From JANNBN01 sp031385545 (GTDB lineage: Bacteria > Actinomycetota > Acidimicrobiia > Acidimicrobiales > JANYDT01), in NCBI GenBank assembly GCA_031385545.1, contig JANNBN010000095.1:1-63305 (forward strand): a DNA stretch of 63,305 nt. Reading direction: 5' to 3'. The notes beneath the pieces were generated by a model. That model searched no databases. It worked only from the letters and a program-made list of their open reading frames with translations, and was not told where the DNA came from. Below are positions 41,707 through 50,340 of the stretch, one piece after another. Positions within the stretch are counted from its first letter, which is position 1; each line of letters starts with the position of its first letter. Both the position numbers and the translations under genes were made by a program.

Positions 41707-43268
41707 CCTCCACAACCCGGTTCCGGCGCTCGCACGGCACGTTGTCCGGCCCTTTGTCGGGCAGGTTCTCGGGCAGGTTCTCCGGCGTCGCTGCCCGCCG
41801 ATCGCAGCCGTCCGGCCAGGGTGCCGACACGCTCGTATCGGATCTGCAGGCTGCGTTGTCACCCGATCGCGTCCGCACCGATACCGCGCAACGTCGTCTG
41901 CTCAGTCGCGACGCATCGGTATTCGAGGGCGGCAACGCCGGACCCGTCTGCTTCCCCGCAACCACAGCGGAAGTGCAGGCCGTCATGCGCATCACAGCGA
42001 TGCATGGCAGGGCCGTCGTGGCCCGCGGTGCGGGGACCGGCCTCGCCGGTGGAGCAATCCCGTTGCAAGGTTCGAAAAGTGGGGCACCCGTCGTGTTGTC
42101 ACTGACCCACATGAACCGGATCATCAGCGTCGACACGGACAATCGCGTCGCCTGGGTCGAACCCGGGGTAGTCAACCTCGACCTCACAAAACATCTGCGC
42201 GCGTATGGCTTCCACTTTGCGCCTGATCCGTCAAGTCAGCAGGTCTGCACCATCGGTGGCAACGTGGCCAACAATTCCGGTGGTCCCCACTGCCTTGCAT
42301 ACGGAGTCACCAACGCACACATCGTTGCCATCGACGCGGTTCTTCCCGATGGGAGCCTCGCCCACTTGGGCGGTCTCGAAGCTGAACCAGCCGGACTGGA
42401 TCTGCGTGGGGTGTTCGTCGGCAGTGAAGGCACCATGGGCGTGGCCACGCGGATCGCAGTACGCATCACACCCAACCCCGAGGCGGTCCGCACCCTGCTG
42501 CTGTCGTTCGCCCGAGTCACCGATGCCGCCAACACCGTCAGTGCGGTCATCGCTGCAGGGATCGTGCCCGCAGCAATGGAGGTCATGGACCAGCGGATGA
42601 CTCAAGCGGTCGAGAACTACGTGCACGCTGGCTACCCAACCGATGCAGCCGCAGTCCTTCTGGCCGAGGTCGATGGCCTTGCGGCCGGGGTCGACATCGA
42701 CGCAGCGGCGATTGCCCGAATCGGTCAGGAACAGGGCGCAACAGCAGTTCGCCTGGCCGCGGACGACACCGAGCGGGCGTTGCTGTGGAAGGGAAGGAAA
42801 ACCGCGTTCGGTGCAATCGCTCAGATCGCACCCGACTACTACCTGCACGACACGGTTGTTCCGCGCGCCAAACTTGCCGAAGTGCTGGAGAAGACCTACG
42901 AGATCGCCGACCGTTATGGCGTCATCATCCTCAACGTGCTGCACGCCGGCGATGGCAACTTGCACCCACTGATCGTGTTCGACGCCAGAGAACCCGGCAT
43001 GTTGGACCGGGTCCACGCTGCAGGTGCCGAGATCATCAACGCATCGCTCGCTGCCGGAGGTGTGCTTTCCGGGGAACATGGTATCGGCGTCGAGAAGCAG
43101 GGGTATATGGACCGTATGTTCACAAATGATGACCTCGATCATCAGAACCGTCTCCGGCGGTCGTTCGACCCGACGTGTCGCAGCAACCCCGGCAAAATTC
43201 TTCCCGGAACCCATTCGTGTGCAGACATACAATCGCTGCCGAAACCGGCACCTGGGGTTTGGGGATGA
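41703..43268 (+). CDS. glcD: Glycolate oxidase FAD-binding subunit GlcD
   Basis: GlcD is the catalytic flavoprotein that oxidises glycolate (or D-lactate) to glyoxylate. The 521-residue protein has the FAD-binding PP-loop RGAGTGLAGGAIP, TIGGNVANNSGGPHCLAYG, GSEGTMGVATRI and the C-terminal cap with NVLHAGDGNLHPLIVFD and GGVLSGEHGIGVEK. The GTG start overlaps the diguanylate cyclase stop. The first 30 residues are a low-complexity extension with the repeat SGRFSGRFSG. The operon order is GGDEF-glcD-glcE-glcF. Confidence 0.93.
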   Translation: MTSTTRFRRSHGTLSGPLSGRFSGRFSGVAARRSQPSGQGADTLVSDLQAALSPDRVRTDTAQRRLLSRDASVFEGGNAGPVCFPATTAEVQAVMRITAMHGRAVVARGAGTGLAGGAIPLQGSKSGAPVVLSLTHMNRIISVDTDNRVAWVEPGVVNLDLTKHLRAYGFHFAPDPSSQQVCTIGGNVANNSGGPHCLAYGVTNAHIVAIDAVLPDGSLAHLGGLEAEPAGLDLRGVFVGSEGTMGVATRIAVRITPNPEAVRTLLLSFARVTDAANTVSAVIAAGIVPAAMEVMDQRMTQAVENYVHAGYPTDAAAVLLAEVDGLAAGVDIDAAAIARIGQEQGATAVRLAADDTERALLWKGRKTAFGAIAQIAPDYYLHDTVVPRAKLAEVLEKTYEIADRYGVIILNVLHAGDGNLHPLIVFDAREPGMLDRVHAAGAEIINASLAAGGVLSGEHGIGVEKQGYMDRMFTNDDLDHQNRLRRSFDPTCRSNPGKILPGTHSCADIQSLPKPAPGVWG

Positions 43269-44227
43269 GCGCTGCCCCCGCCCCGCTGTCAACCCCTGTT
43301 CGGCCACCCGATCCAGTCCTCACCGAGTTCGCCGAGGTCGTCGGTGAAACCGGACTGGTCGCTGTTCAGGGCAGACGAACACGTTGGGACCTGGGCGGCA
43401 CACTCGACCCGTCCGCTCGGATCATCAACGCCCCGTCCGGTGTTGTCAGCTATCAGCCTGAGGAAATGACCGTGCGGGTCCGCGCTGGCACACCGGTTGC
43501 CGAACTCGATGCGGCCCTCCACGCAGACGGCCAACGGTGCGCCCTCCCCGACCGCGATGGAACCGTCGGTGGTGCGGTGGCCGTCGGCGAGAACCATTTG
43601 GAGTTGCTCGGCCGAGGCGCGCTTCGGTCCTCGGTCCTGGAAGTGCGTTACATATCTGCAGAGGGCAGGGTCATCGTCGGCGGAGGTCCAACGGTGAAGA
43701 ACGTCACCGGGTTCGACCTCCCCCGCCTGCTCACCGGTTCGCTCGGCACGCTTGGCCTCATTGGCGAAGTCATTCTGCGCACCAACCCGCTTCCGGCCTG
43801 TTCACGGTGGGTCTGCGCAAGCGCAGTCGACCCGTTCCTGACCCACGACACGCTCACCCGTTGCGGCGCCGTGCTGTGGGACGGAGCAAACACCTGGGTG
43901 CTGCTCGAAGGTCACGCGGCCGAGGTCGACGAACTCCTCCGGAGAATCAGCCGCCTGGGTCGTTTCGACGAGGTGGATGGTGCCCCATCGCTGCCACCGA
44001 ATCGCTGGTCGCTAGAGCCTGCGGTGCTTCGTACGCTTACTACCGCCGACGGCCCCCATGTCACCGGCCGGTTCGTCGCATCCGTCGGCACCGGTGTCGT
44101 TCTCGCCGAGCGTCCCCAACCGCAGCGAGCACAGGACCCCGCAGTCCAGCTGGTGTCAGCCCGAATCAAGAGCGAGTTCGACCCGACAGGACGGCTCAAC
44201 CCCGGCCGCAACCCGGTCGACAGGTAA
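43265..44227 (+). CDS. glcE: Glycolate oxidase FAD-binding subunit GlcE
   Basis: GlcE is the second, smaller flavin-binding subunit of glycolate oxidase. The 320-residue protein has a PCMH-type FAD domain (VRAGTPVAELDAALHADGQRC, GPTVKNVTGFDLPRLLTGSLGTLGLIGEV) and ends with FDPTGRLNPGR, the usual GlcE terminus. Its ATG overlaps the glcD stop (ATGA). Confidence 0.92.
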   Translation: MSAAPAPLSTPVRPPDPVLTEFAEVVGETGLVAVQGRRTRWDLGGTLDPSARIINAPSGVVSYQPEEMTVRVRAGTPVAELDAALHADGQRCALPDRDGTVGGAVAVGENHLELLGRGALRSSVLEVRYISAEGRVIVGGGPTVKNVTGFDLPRLLTGSLGTLGLIGEVILRTNPLPACSRWVCASAVDPFLTHDTLTRCGAVLWDGANTWVLLEGHAAEVDELLRRISRLGRFDEVDGAPSLPPNRWSLEPAVLRTLTTADGPHVTGRFVASVGTGVVLAERPQPQRAQDPAVQLVSARIKSEFDPTGRLNPGRNPVDR

Positions 44228-44240
44228 GGCCGGCGCACCG

Positions 44241-45389
44241 ATGGATCTCCGCATCGACCCCGACCAGCTCAACACGTGCGTCCAGTGCGGGCTGTGTCTC
44301 AGCTCGTGTCCCACGTTCCGAGTCACCGGTGACGAGACGATGTCACCGCGCGGCCGAATCGCGTTGATGCGGTTGGTGCAGCTTGACGATCTTCCCGTCG
44401 AGCCGGAGATAGTGCGCGCGTTCGAAACCTGTGTGCAATGCCGCGGCTGCGAGCCGGCATGCCCGTCCGGCGTTCCCTTTGGCCGCCTCATCGAGCAGAC
44501 CAAAACCACTCTGGCGACGCGTCACATCGTCACCCCGCGTTGGCAGCGCATCGGGCTGGCAGCGCTCCCCCACCCCCGGTTGCTGCGTGTTGGATCCGTG
44601 GCGCTCGCAGTGGCTCAGCGGGCCGGGCTCACACCGAAGCGGCTTGGGTTGCCCGCACGGCTGCCGCTTCATCGTGCGCCACTGCGCACTTCTGGCACCG
44701 ATGTGTACCTCTTCACCGGCTGCGTGATGGATGCCTGGCAGCGCGACGTGCACCAGGCTGCGCAGCGGGTTCTCGAAGCAGCTGGTTTCGGTGTCACCCC
44801 AACCGGTTCGCTGGCACCGTGCTGCGGCGCACTGCAAGCACACGCCGGGCTCACCCGTACGACGAAGCGACTGGCCGCCCACATGATCGCATCGCTTCGG
44901 CCCGATGTCCCGGTACTGGTCGACTCGGCCGGCTGTGGCGCAGCAATGAAGGACTACGGACACCTTCTGGGAACACCTGAAGCGATCGCGTTCAGTAAGC
45001 GAACCTATGATCTGCAGGAGTTCCTTGCGCAGCATATGGACCGGATGCCTTTCGCACAGCCACTCGCTCTGCGCGTCGCGGTACAAGACCCGTGCCATCT
45101 CAGGCATGTGCAGAAGGTCCACCTGGCCACTCGCACCGTACTGGCACCGTATGTACGCGAACTCGTCGAGCTCGACGACGACGGTCTGTGCTGCGGTGCC
45201 GGCGGGGCCTACTCCGTGATGGAGCCGGAGCTTGCTGGGCAGATCCGCCAGCGCAAGGTGAGCTCCATCGGCAGGGCGCTGCCTGATGTGGTTGCATCGG
45301 CCAACCCTGGCTGTTCCATGCACCTGGCAGCCATCGGTGTGTCAACGGTTCACCCCATCGAGCTCATCGACCGAGCGCTTCGCGCCTGA
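44241..45389 (+). CDS. glcF: Glycolate oxidase iron-sulfur subunit GlcF
   Basis: GlcF passes electrons from the flavin subunits to the quinone pool. The 382-residue protein has two [4Fe-4S] motifs (CVQCGLCLSSCP and CVQCRGCEPACP) and two CCG domains (CCGALQAHAG; CCGAGGAYSVMEPE). It follows glcE after 13 bases and completes the complex. Confidence 0.94.
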   Translation: MDLRIDPDQLNTCVQCGLCLSSCPTFRVTGDETMSPRGRIALMRLVQLDDLPVEPEIVRAFETCVQCRGCEPACPSGVPFGRLIEQTKTTLATRHIVTPRWQRIGLAALPHPRLLRVGSVALAVAQRAGLTPKRLGLPARLPLHRAPLRTSGTDVYLFTGCVMDAWQRDVHQAAQRVLEAAGFGVTPTGSLAPCCGALQAHAGLTRTTKRLAAHMIASLRPDVPVLVDSAGCGAAMKDYGHLLGTPEAIAFSKRTYDLQEFLAQHMDRMPFAQPLALRVAVQDPCHLRHVQKVHLATRTVLAPYVRELVELDDDGLCCGAGGAYSVMEPELAGQIRQRKVSSIGRALPDVVASANPGCSMHLAAIGVSTVHPIELIDRALRA

Positions 45390-45437
45390 CCGGTCGCTCA
45401 ACCCGCTCAACCCGCTCCAACGTGACTGGCGTAGCAA

Positions 45438-45529
45438 CCAACGTTGCGATTTGCCCGTCGATCTCAGTGGTTTTCGACCTGGTTGGTTGCTGCGGACACC
45501 AACGTTGGTTGCTGGGGAGCCAACGTTGG
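45438..45529. repeat. Cluster of CCAACGTTGG palindromes upstream of DinB-like gene
   Basis: Two perfect ccaacgttgg palindromes (45499-45508, 45520-45529) lie 21 bases apart, exactly two DNA turns, within a direct repeat beginning ttggttgctg. A third copy with one change is at 45438-45447. They sit 60-150 bases before the start of the next gene, so they look like operator sites. Confidence 0.6.
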
Positions 45530-45579
45530 TTCTTGGAAGGCGGTTGTCAGGCAGGGCGGAACACCCTCGGCCGAATCGC

Positions 45580-45585
45580 TAGGTT
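45580..45585 (+). promoter_or_regulatory. Predicted -10 box of leaderless DinB-like gene
   Basis: TAGGTT ends six bases before the ATG at 45592, and there is no ribosome binding site, which together suggest a leaderless transcript. Confidence 0.45.
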
Positions 45586-45591
45586 GGGCCC

Positions 45592-46116
45592 ATGAGCGAT
45601 GAAGACAGCTGGTGTGACTGTGGGTTCGGTGACCATTCGGTTACAACGGAACTGATCGGCGAGCGGGTGGTCGCTGGCGTCAGGGACGTGATTACCCTCA
45701 TCGGGACAGCGACCGGCCAACTGGCGACCACGCAGCCGTCACCTGATCGCTGGTCTGCGCTCGAATATGCCGCTCACGTTCGTGACGTTCTCCTGACCAT
45801 CCGCGATCGGCTCGTGATCGGCCTGGTCGAGGACCAGCCAGGGTTCAAGCCGATGTATCGAGACCACCGCGTTCACCTCGGCCTGTACCACGCCGATACC
45901 GTCGAGAACGTCGTGCCGGAATTGCTCGCATCGTCCACGATGTTCCAACGGTTGTTCACGGCGATCGATCCTGCACTGCACGACCGGATCGTTCTGTTTG
46001 GGTTTCCATCGCCTGAACCGCGCAGCCTGCTCTGGATGGGAAGGCAAGCCGTGCACGAAATAGACCATCACCTGAACGACATCCGGGAAAACTTCAGGCT
46101 GCTGTCCGTCCGGTAG
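45592..46116 (+). CDS. DinB-superfamily metal-binding protein
   Basis: This 174-residue protein has the four-helix DinB/MDMPI pattern with metal-ligand His residues in YAAHVRDV and AVHEIDHHLNDIR and the conserved WSALEYAAH block. Relatives are nickel- or zinc-binding proteins, some of which are thiol-S-transferases that use mycothiol or bacillithiol. The N-terminus has a short CxC motif (WCDCGFGDH), which may add a metal site. It is a single gene downstream of palindromic operators. Confidence 0.75.
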   Translation: MSDEDSWCDCGFGDHSVTTELIGERVVAGVRDVITLIGTATGQLATTQPSPDRWSALEYAAHVRDVLLTIRDRLVIGLVEDQPGFKPMYRDHRVHLGLYHADTVENVVPELLASSTMFQRLFTAIDPALHDRIVLFGFPSPEPRSLLWMGRQAVHEIDHHLNDIRENFRLLSVR

Positions 46117-46174
46117 CGATGAAGCGCCTCGAGTCCAATCCGTACAACCAGCAAGTTGCCAACATGAACACTTG

Positions 46175-46214
46175 ATCAACACCTATTGACTCAACGAAAG
46201 TCGACTGAAATACT
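46175..46214 (+). promoter_or_regulatory. ArsR-type operator overlapping promoter of arsenic operon
   Basis: The dyad ATCAA-N6-TTGAC (46175-46190) matches the layout of ArsR-family sites. Its right half is also the -35 box TTGACT (46186-46191), with -10 AATACT (46209-46214) after 17 bases. Transcription would start at about 46221, the GTG start codon, so a bound repressor would block a leaderless message. Confidence 0.55.
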
Positions 46215-46220
46215 CACCGG

Positions 46221-46898
46221 GTGACCCTGGCAGCAACCGATCAACATCGCGCACATAGAGCAGAAGTGCATGCGGCGCTTGGAGACCCGACGCGTCTCGC
46301 CATCGTGGACCATCTCATGTTGTCGGACCGCACTCCGTCCGAGCTTGGGGTGCTTCTCGACGTGCCGTCCAACCTCATGGCTCACCACTTGGAAACGTTG
46401 GAACGCGTCGGTCTCGTCGGACGAACCCGGTCTAACGGCGACGCTCGCCGACGGTATGTGCACGTATTACCAGGTGCGTTCACCTGGCATCTCACCCCAG
46501 CAGTCCTCGCACCGCAGCCAGCGTTGTTCATCTGCACGCACAATTCTGCACGGTCCCAACTTGCCGCCGCGCTCTGGACCGCGACGACAGGCCACCTCGC
46601 ACAGAGTGCCGGCACACACCCGGCGGAGAACGTTCACCGACTCGCCCTTGCGGCGGCACGCAAGGTGGGCTTGTCTCTCGGTAACTCCCGACCGCAGAGT
46701 CTTGATTCAGTGGCCCAGCTCCCAGCCCTTGTGGTTACTGTTTGCGATCAGGTCCACGAAGAACTGGATGCCCAGCCGACGTGGCTGCACTGGTCGGTCC
46801 CCGACCCAAGCAAAGTTGGTACCCGCACCGCTTTCGATTCCACCATCGATTCCCTCCGTTGGAGGATCACGTCGCTTCTGGGTTCGGTGGCGGCATGA
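46221..46898 (+). CDS. Fused ArsR repressor and LMW-phosphatase-type arsenate reductase
   Basis: This 225-residue protein joins an ArsR winged helix (1-95: AALGDPTRLAIVDHLMLSD, PSNLMAHHLETLERVGLVGR) to a low-molecular-weight-phosphatase domain (from about 100) with the P-loop CTHNSARSQ. No paired Cys is visible in the ArsR part, so the As(III)-sensing mode differs from plasmid ArsR. The fusion may sense and reduce arsenate, or use the phosphatase fold only for binding. It is first in an operon with aqpS-like and arsC genes, linked by ATGA overlaps. Confidence 0.87.
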   Translation: MTLAATDQHRAHRAEVHAALGDPTRLAIVDHLMLSDRTPSELGVLLDVPSNLMAHHLETLERVGLVGRTRSNGDARRRYVHVLPGAFTWHLTPAVLAPQPALFICTHNSARSQLAAALWTATTGHLAQSAGTHPAENVHRLALAAARKVGLSLGNSRPQSLDSVAQLPALVVTVCDQVHEELDAQPTWLHWSVPDPSKVGTRTAFDSTIDSLRWRITSLLGSVAA

Positions 46899-47596
46899 CA
46901 AACGCACAGCTCGGACTCGCCCGCAAGCTCACCGCCGAAGCGATCGGCACAGCGCTACTCATCATCGCCGTCGTCGGCTCGGGGATCATGGCGCAGCGGC
47001 TCTCTCCAAACGACGTAGGCCTACAGTTGCTGGAAAACTCGCTGGCAACTGGCGGAGCGCTCATCGGCCTCATTCTGATGTTCGGCTCGGTGTCTGGAGC
47101 CCACTTCAACCCGGCAGTCACGCTGTCGTTCCGCCTGTTCGGCCACCAGTCCTCCGTCGAAACGATCGCGTACATATGCGCGCAGACCATCGGCGGTTGT
47201 GTCGGAGCGGTCCTTGCCAACCTGATGTTCGAGCTCGACGCCATCAATGTCTCCACCAAACCCCGAGCTTCCGGGGCACTCTGGTTGTCAGAGGTGATCG
47301 CAACCGTTGGCCTGCTGCTGCTGATACACGGCATCGTGCGCTCGGGCCGCGGCGACACCGTGCCGTTCGCTGTCGGTGCATGGATCGGCGGTGCCTATTG
47401 GTTCACCTCGTCGACGTCGTTCGCGAACCCTGCGGTCACGGTGGCACGCACGCTGTCAGACACGTTCGCTGGGATCAAGCCGTCGTCGGCGCCGATGTTC
47501 ATCGTGATGCAGTTCATAGGGGTTGCTGTCGCCACACCGCTCATCGCCTTCCTCCATCCGATCGATCGCAGCAGCGCCGAAGCGACACGCCCATGA
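46895..47596 (+). CDS. Aquaglyceroporin-family channel of arsenic operon (AqpS-like)
   Basis: The 233-residue MIP-family protein has six helices and two NPA boxes (SGAHFNPAVTL and FANPAVTVARTL). In ars operons such channels let As(III) flow out after ArsC reduces arsenate. The ATG overlaps the ArsR-ArsC stop and the stop overlaps the next arsC start (both ATGA), so the assignment to arsenite export rests on context. No ArsB or Acr3 pump is nearby. Confidence 0.9.
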   Translation: MTNAQLGLARKLTAEAIGTALLIIAVVGSGIMAQRLSPNDVGLQLLENSLATGGALIGLILMFGSVSGAHFNPAVTLSFRLFGHQSSVETIAYICAQTIGGCVGAVLANLMFELDAINVSTKPRASGALWLSEVIATVGLLLLIHGIVRSGRGDTVPFAVGAWIGGAYWFTSSTSFANPAVTVARTLSDTFAGIKPSSAPMFIVMQFIGVAVATPLIAFLHPIDRSSAEATRP

Positions 47597-48072
47597 CCAT
47601 GCCGCAGAAGGAAACCACCGTGGACCCACCCCATAGCCCAAATCCGTCCGACCGCCCGGCGATCTTGTTCCTCTGCGTCCACAACGCCGGTCGATCCCAG
47701 ATGGCGCTCGGTTGGCTGCGTCACCTCGGTGGTGAACAGGTAGCTGGCTATTCCGGCGGGTCAGAGCCCGCCGACACCGTCAACCCCGTGGCAGTAAGGG
47801 CGATGAGCGAGGTCGGCATCGACATCGCTTCGGAATCACCGAAACGTTGGACGGACGAAATGGTGCGCGCTGTCGATGTGGTCGTTTCAATGGGCTGCGG
47901 TGATACGTGCCCATACTATCCTGGTAAACGCTACGTGGACTGGACACTCCGAGACCCCGCTGGGGCCGAAATCGCGTTCGTGCGGACAGTCAGGGACGAG
48001 ATACGCACACATGTCGAGCAACTCCTTGCGGAGCTTGGCATCACGCCAGGTGCTGCAACTTGTCGGGATTGA
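47593..48072 (+). CDS. arsC: Arsenate reductase, LMW-phosphatase (thioredoxin/mycothiol) type
   Basis: The 159-residue protein has the P-loop CVHNAGRSQM, the motif SGGSEPADTVNPVAVRAM and MGCGDTCPYYPGKRYVDW, which are characteristic of the actinobacterial ArsC family that reduces arsenate with mycothiol/mycoredoxin or thioredoxin. An ATG six bases later (47599) could also serve. Its 3' end overlaps the 3' end of the convergent ECF sigma gene by 32 bases. Confidence 0.92.
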   Translation: MTMPQKETTVDPPHSPNPSDRPAILFLCVHNAGRSQMALGWLRHLGGEQVAGYSGGSEPADTVNPVAVRAMSEVGIDIASESPKRWTDEMVRAVDVVVSMGCGDTCPYYPGKRYVDWTLRDPAGAEIAFVRTVRDEIRTHVEQLLAELGITPGAATCRD

Positions 48073-48994
48073 TCTGCACGTACACACCAGTGATCTGACC
48101 ACCCTCGATGCCGAGCACAATTGCCCCGTCGACCACCGGTCCGTCCTGCGTGTCGATCTGCCACACGAAGCCCTGCTCGCCGTTCAACTCGACACCACGC
48201 ATCGACACACCGTCTGGAATACGGCGCATCACGTTGACGACAAATCGGGCGATGCGCTCCGGTGTGACGACCGGCCTGCGGGCAGCATGACGGTCAGCAC
48301 CCCCATCGCTGACCAGGACCGCGTCGGTCGCAAGCAGGGCAATCAGGGCATCGACGTCACCGGAGGCGACCGCAGCGGTGAACGCTATGCAGATCCGGTC
48401 CCGTTCCGACGGGGTAGGACGATGCTTGCGTCGGCGTTCGTCCTGAACGCGACGCCGTGCACGAACTGCGATCTGGCGGCACGCAGCCTCGTCCTTCCCG
48501 ACAATCTCGCCGACCGATCGGAATGGTTCCCCGAACACATCGGCGAGCACCAACACCACTCGTTCAACCGGATCAAGGCGTTCCAACAGCAGGAGCAGAC
48601 CAAGCGTGACATCATCGGCCAGCGAGGCAGCATCGACGACCGTCTCGTCGACCCGTACCGGGTCGGCTGGTTCGAGGCGGTCGTTTCCGGCAGGCTCGGG
48701 CAACCACGGCCCCACATAACGATCGCGTTCACGCCTCAGCACACGGAGACGGTCGATCGCAAGACGCGCCACGACAGCGGTCAGCCAGGCGGCGGGGTTG
48801 ACGATCGCCTGGTGGTCCGTGCGGTTCCAGCGCAGCCACGCTTCTTGCACGACATCATCAGCGTCGGTAACCGAAGACAGGCTTCGGTACGCGATGCCCC
48901 AGAGGCGCCCGCGTTCCCGCTCGAACGCATCGCCGACCGCAACGCCGACCGCAACATCGCCCCGGGCGGAACCAGCAGAATCGACGTCTGACAT
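48041..48994 (-). CDS. ECF41-type sigma factor with SnoaL-like domain
   Basis: This 317-residue protein has sigma regions 2 and 4 (WGIAYRSLSSVTDADDVVQEAWLRW; DEAACRQIAVRARRRV) and a C-terminal SnoaL-like domain (from about 205) that in the ECF41 group replaces an anti-sigma factor. The group motifs appear as SDGGADRHAARRPV (the third Gly of DGGG is Ala) and NPDKLQHLA at the C-terminus. It lies two bases after an FAD oxidoreductase gene on the same strand, which fits the ECF41 habit of controlling a neighbouring oxidoreductase. Confidence 0.9.
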   Translation of the reverse strand: MSDVDSAGSARGDVAVGVAVGDAFERERGRLWGIAYRSLSSVTDADDVVQEAWLRWNRTDHQAIVNPAAWLTAVVARLAIDRLRVLRRERDRYVGPWLPEPAGNDRLEPADPVRVDETVVDAASLADDVTLGLLLLLERLDPVERVVLVLADVFGEPFRSVGEIVGKDEAACRQIAVRARRRVQDERRRKHRPTPSERDRICIAFTAAVASGDVDALIALLATDAVLVSDGGADRHAARRPVVTPERIARFVVNVMRRIPDGVSMRGVELNGEQGFVWQIDTQDGPVVDGAIVLGIEGGQITGVYVQINPDKLQHLA

Positions 48995-48996
48995 CG

Positions 48997-50340
48997 TCAG
49001 CGAACGTCTTTCCGCACCCGGTCGATCGCAACCAACGCAGCCGCCTCCGCGCTGACCAGTGAGCAATCAGCAAGTAGTCCGCTCGGCCCGACGAAGTCAC
49101 CGGCCAACGCCACGGACCCAATTCCGGATCCATCGATCGCAATCCTGCCTGCCATGCCGCCTGTGCCTGCGATGGGGATCGAAGACGCAACGGTCATCGA
49201 GTGCAGGTATTCGGATTCGACGATGGTGTCAGCCGTCAACCCGCACCGTTCCGCCAGCTGCAGCATCTCTGCTTTGGCTGCGGCTGGGTCGGCAGCCACG
49301 CCAGCCTCGTGGCGGTCCACATACCGCATCACATGCACCACCGCCCCACCGGACCGCCCATCGACGAACAACTTGGCAGGCGGGCAATGCATGGACAGAT
49401 ACAGCGGCTGCGTGACGCCGACCACAACGGGGGTTCGCGCAACAACGCTGGTGCCGAGGGTGAGGCACCGTGCCCGACTTGGCGGACCATGCGCAGCCAA
49501 CGTGACTCCAAGGACGGTTTCGACCGCGTCAGGTGAATTCACTGCGATGACGACCGTACGTGCACGTACGGTCTCCCCAGAGTGCAGAGTCAGCTCGGCC
49601 CCGTCATCGTCGCCGCGGACGCCAGCGACCCGCACACGATGGATGTCCAACCCATCTGCGAGCTGATCAACCATGGTCTGCCAACCGCCGTCGGCGTACA
49701 TCACACCTTTCGCAGACGCCTGCAACGCGGCCACCGCTGCGTCTGCGCTGAGCAGGTCAAGATCGTTGCAATAGGTTCCCAACCGAATCAACCCCCGCAA
49801 GATGTGGTTCACCTCGGGGCGAAGCTTCTGCCCGTTCAGCCACGAGTCGGTCGGCACCGCCGCCAGGTCCGCCTGCCGAACGCGCCCGAGTTTGCCCATG
49901 AACATGCCGAGCTGCGCCTTGCCCCTGACCGACAGACTGGGTGACGTCAGGAAGCTGCGAGGCGACGTCGGCGCTGTCACCAGTTCACCGTCCAGCAGGA
50001 GCGTCGTTTTCGACAACCACGGAGCGCCTCCCGTTCTGACGATCTGCAACCGGTCGAGCACTGCCCGGCCAGGGCCGGCGAGATACAGGGCTCTCGGGCC
50101 GAGGTTGAATCGGAAGCCGGCTCGGTCGTGCGAACGGGCTCGGCCGCCAATGGCTCCGGCCTCGAACACCGCCACCGTGCATCCGCCGGCTACCGCAATC
50201 CTGGCCGCTGCCATGCCTGCGAGGCCAGCACCGACCACCGCGACATCGACCACCCGCGGGACCACACGCGGGACTACCGACGCCGCTGCCGAATCGGCGG
50301 GGACATGGTCGGCGGGGGAAGGACCCGAGTTGGTGTTCAT
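48997..50340 (-). CDS. FAD-dependent oxidoreductase (amine oxidase/phytoene desaturase-like)
   Basis: The 447-residue flavoprotein has VAVVGAGLAGMAAARIA after a 30-residue extension with a VVPRVVPRVV repeat, then GGRARSHDRAGFRFNLGPRALY and a C-terminal FAD motif VALAGDFVGPSGLLADCSLVSAEAAA. It resembles the amine-oxidase/desaturase superfamily; the substrate is not predictable. It is co-transcribed with the ECF41 sigma factor (two bases apart), probably as its regulated partner. Confidence 0.85.
   Translation of the reverse strand: MNTNSGPSPADHVPADSAAASVVPRVVPRVVDVAVVGAGLAGMAAARIAVAGGCTVAVFEAGAIGGRARSHDRAGFRFNLGPRALYLAGPGRAVLDRLQIVRTGGAPWLSKTTLLLDGELVTAPTSPRSFLTSPSLSVRGKAQLGMFMGKLGRVRQADLAAVPTDSWLNGQKLRPEVNHILRGLIRLGTYCNDLDLLSADAAVAALQASAKGVMYADGGWQTMVDQLADGLDIHRVRVAGVRGDDDGAELTLHSGETVRARTVVIAVNSPDAVETVLGVTLAAHGPPSRARCLTLGTSVVARTPVVVGVTQPLYLSMHCPPAKLFVDGRSGGAVVHVMRYVDRHEAGVAADPAAAKAEMLQLAERCGLTADTIVESEYLHSMTVASSIPIAGTGGMAGRIAIDGSGIGSVALAGDFVGPSGLLADCSLVSAEAAALVAIDRVRKDVR

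Noticed and set aside
46270..47592. Long + strand frame running in front of arsC
   Set aside because: Only the last 160 codons (from 47593) encode ArsC; the upstream part is an out-of-frame shadow of the ArsR-ArsC fusion and aquaporin genes.
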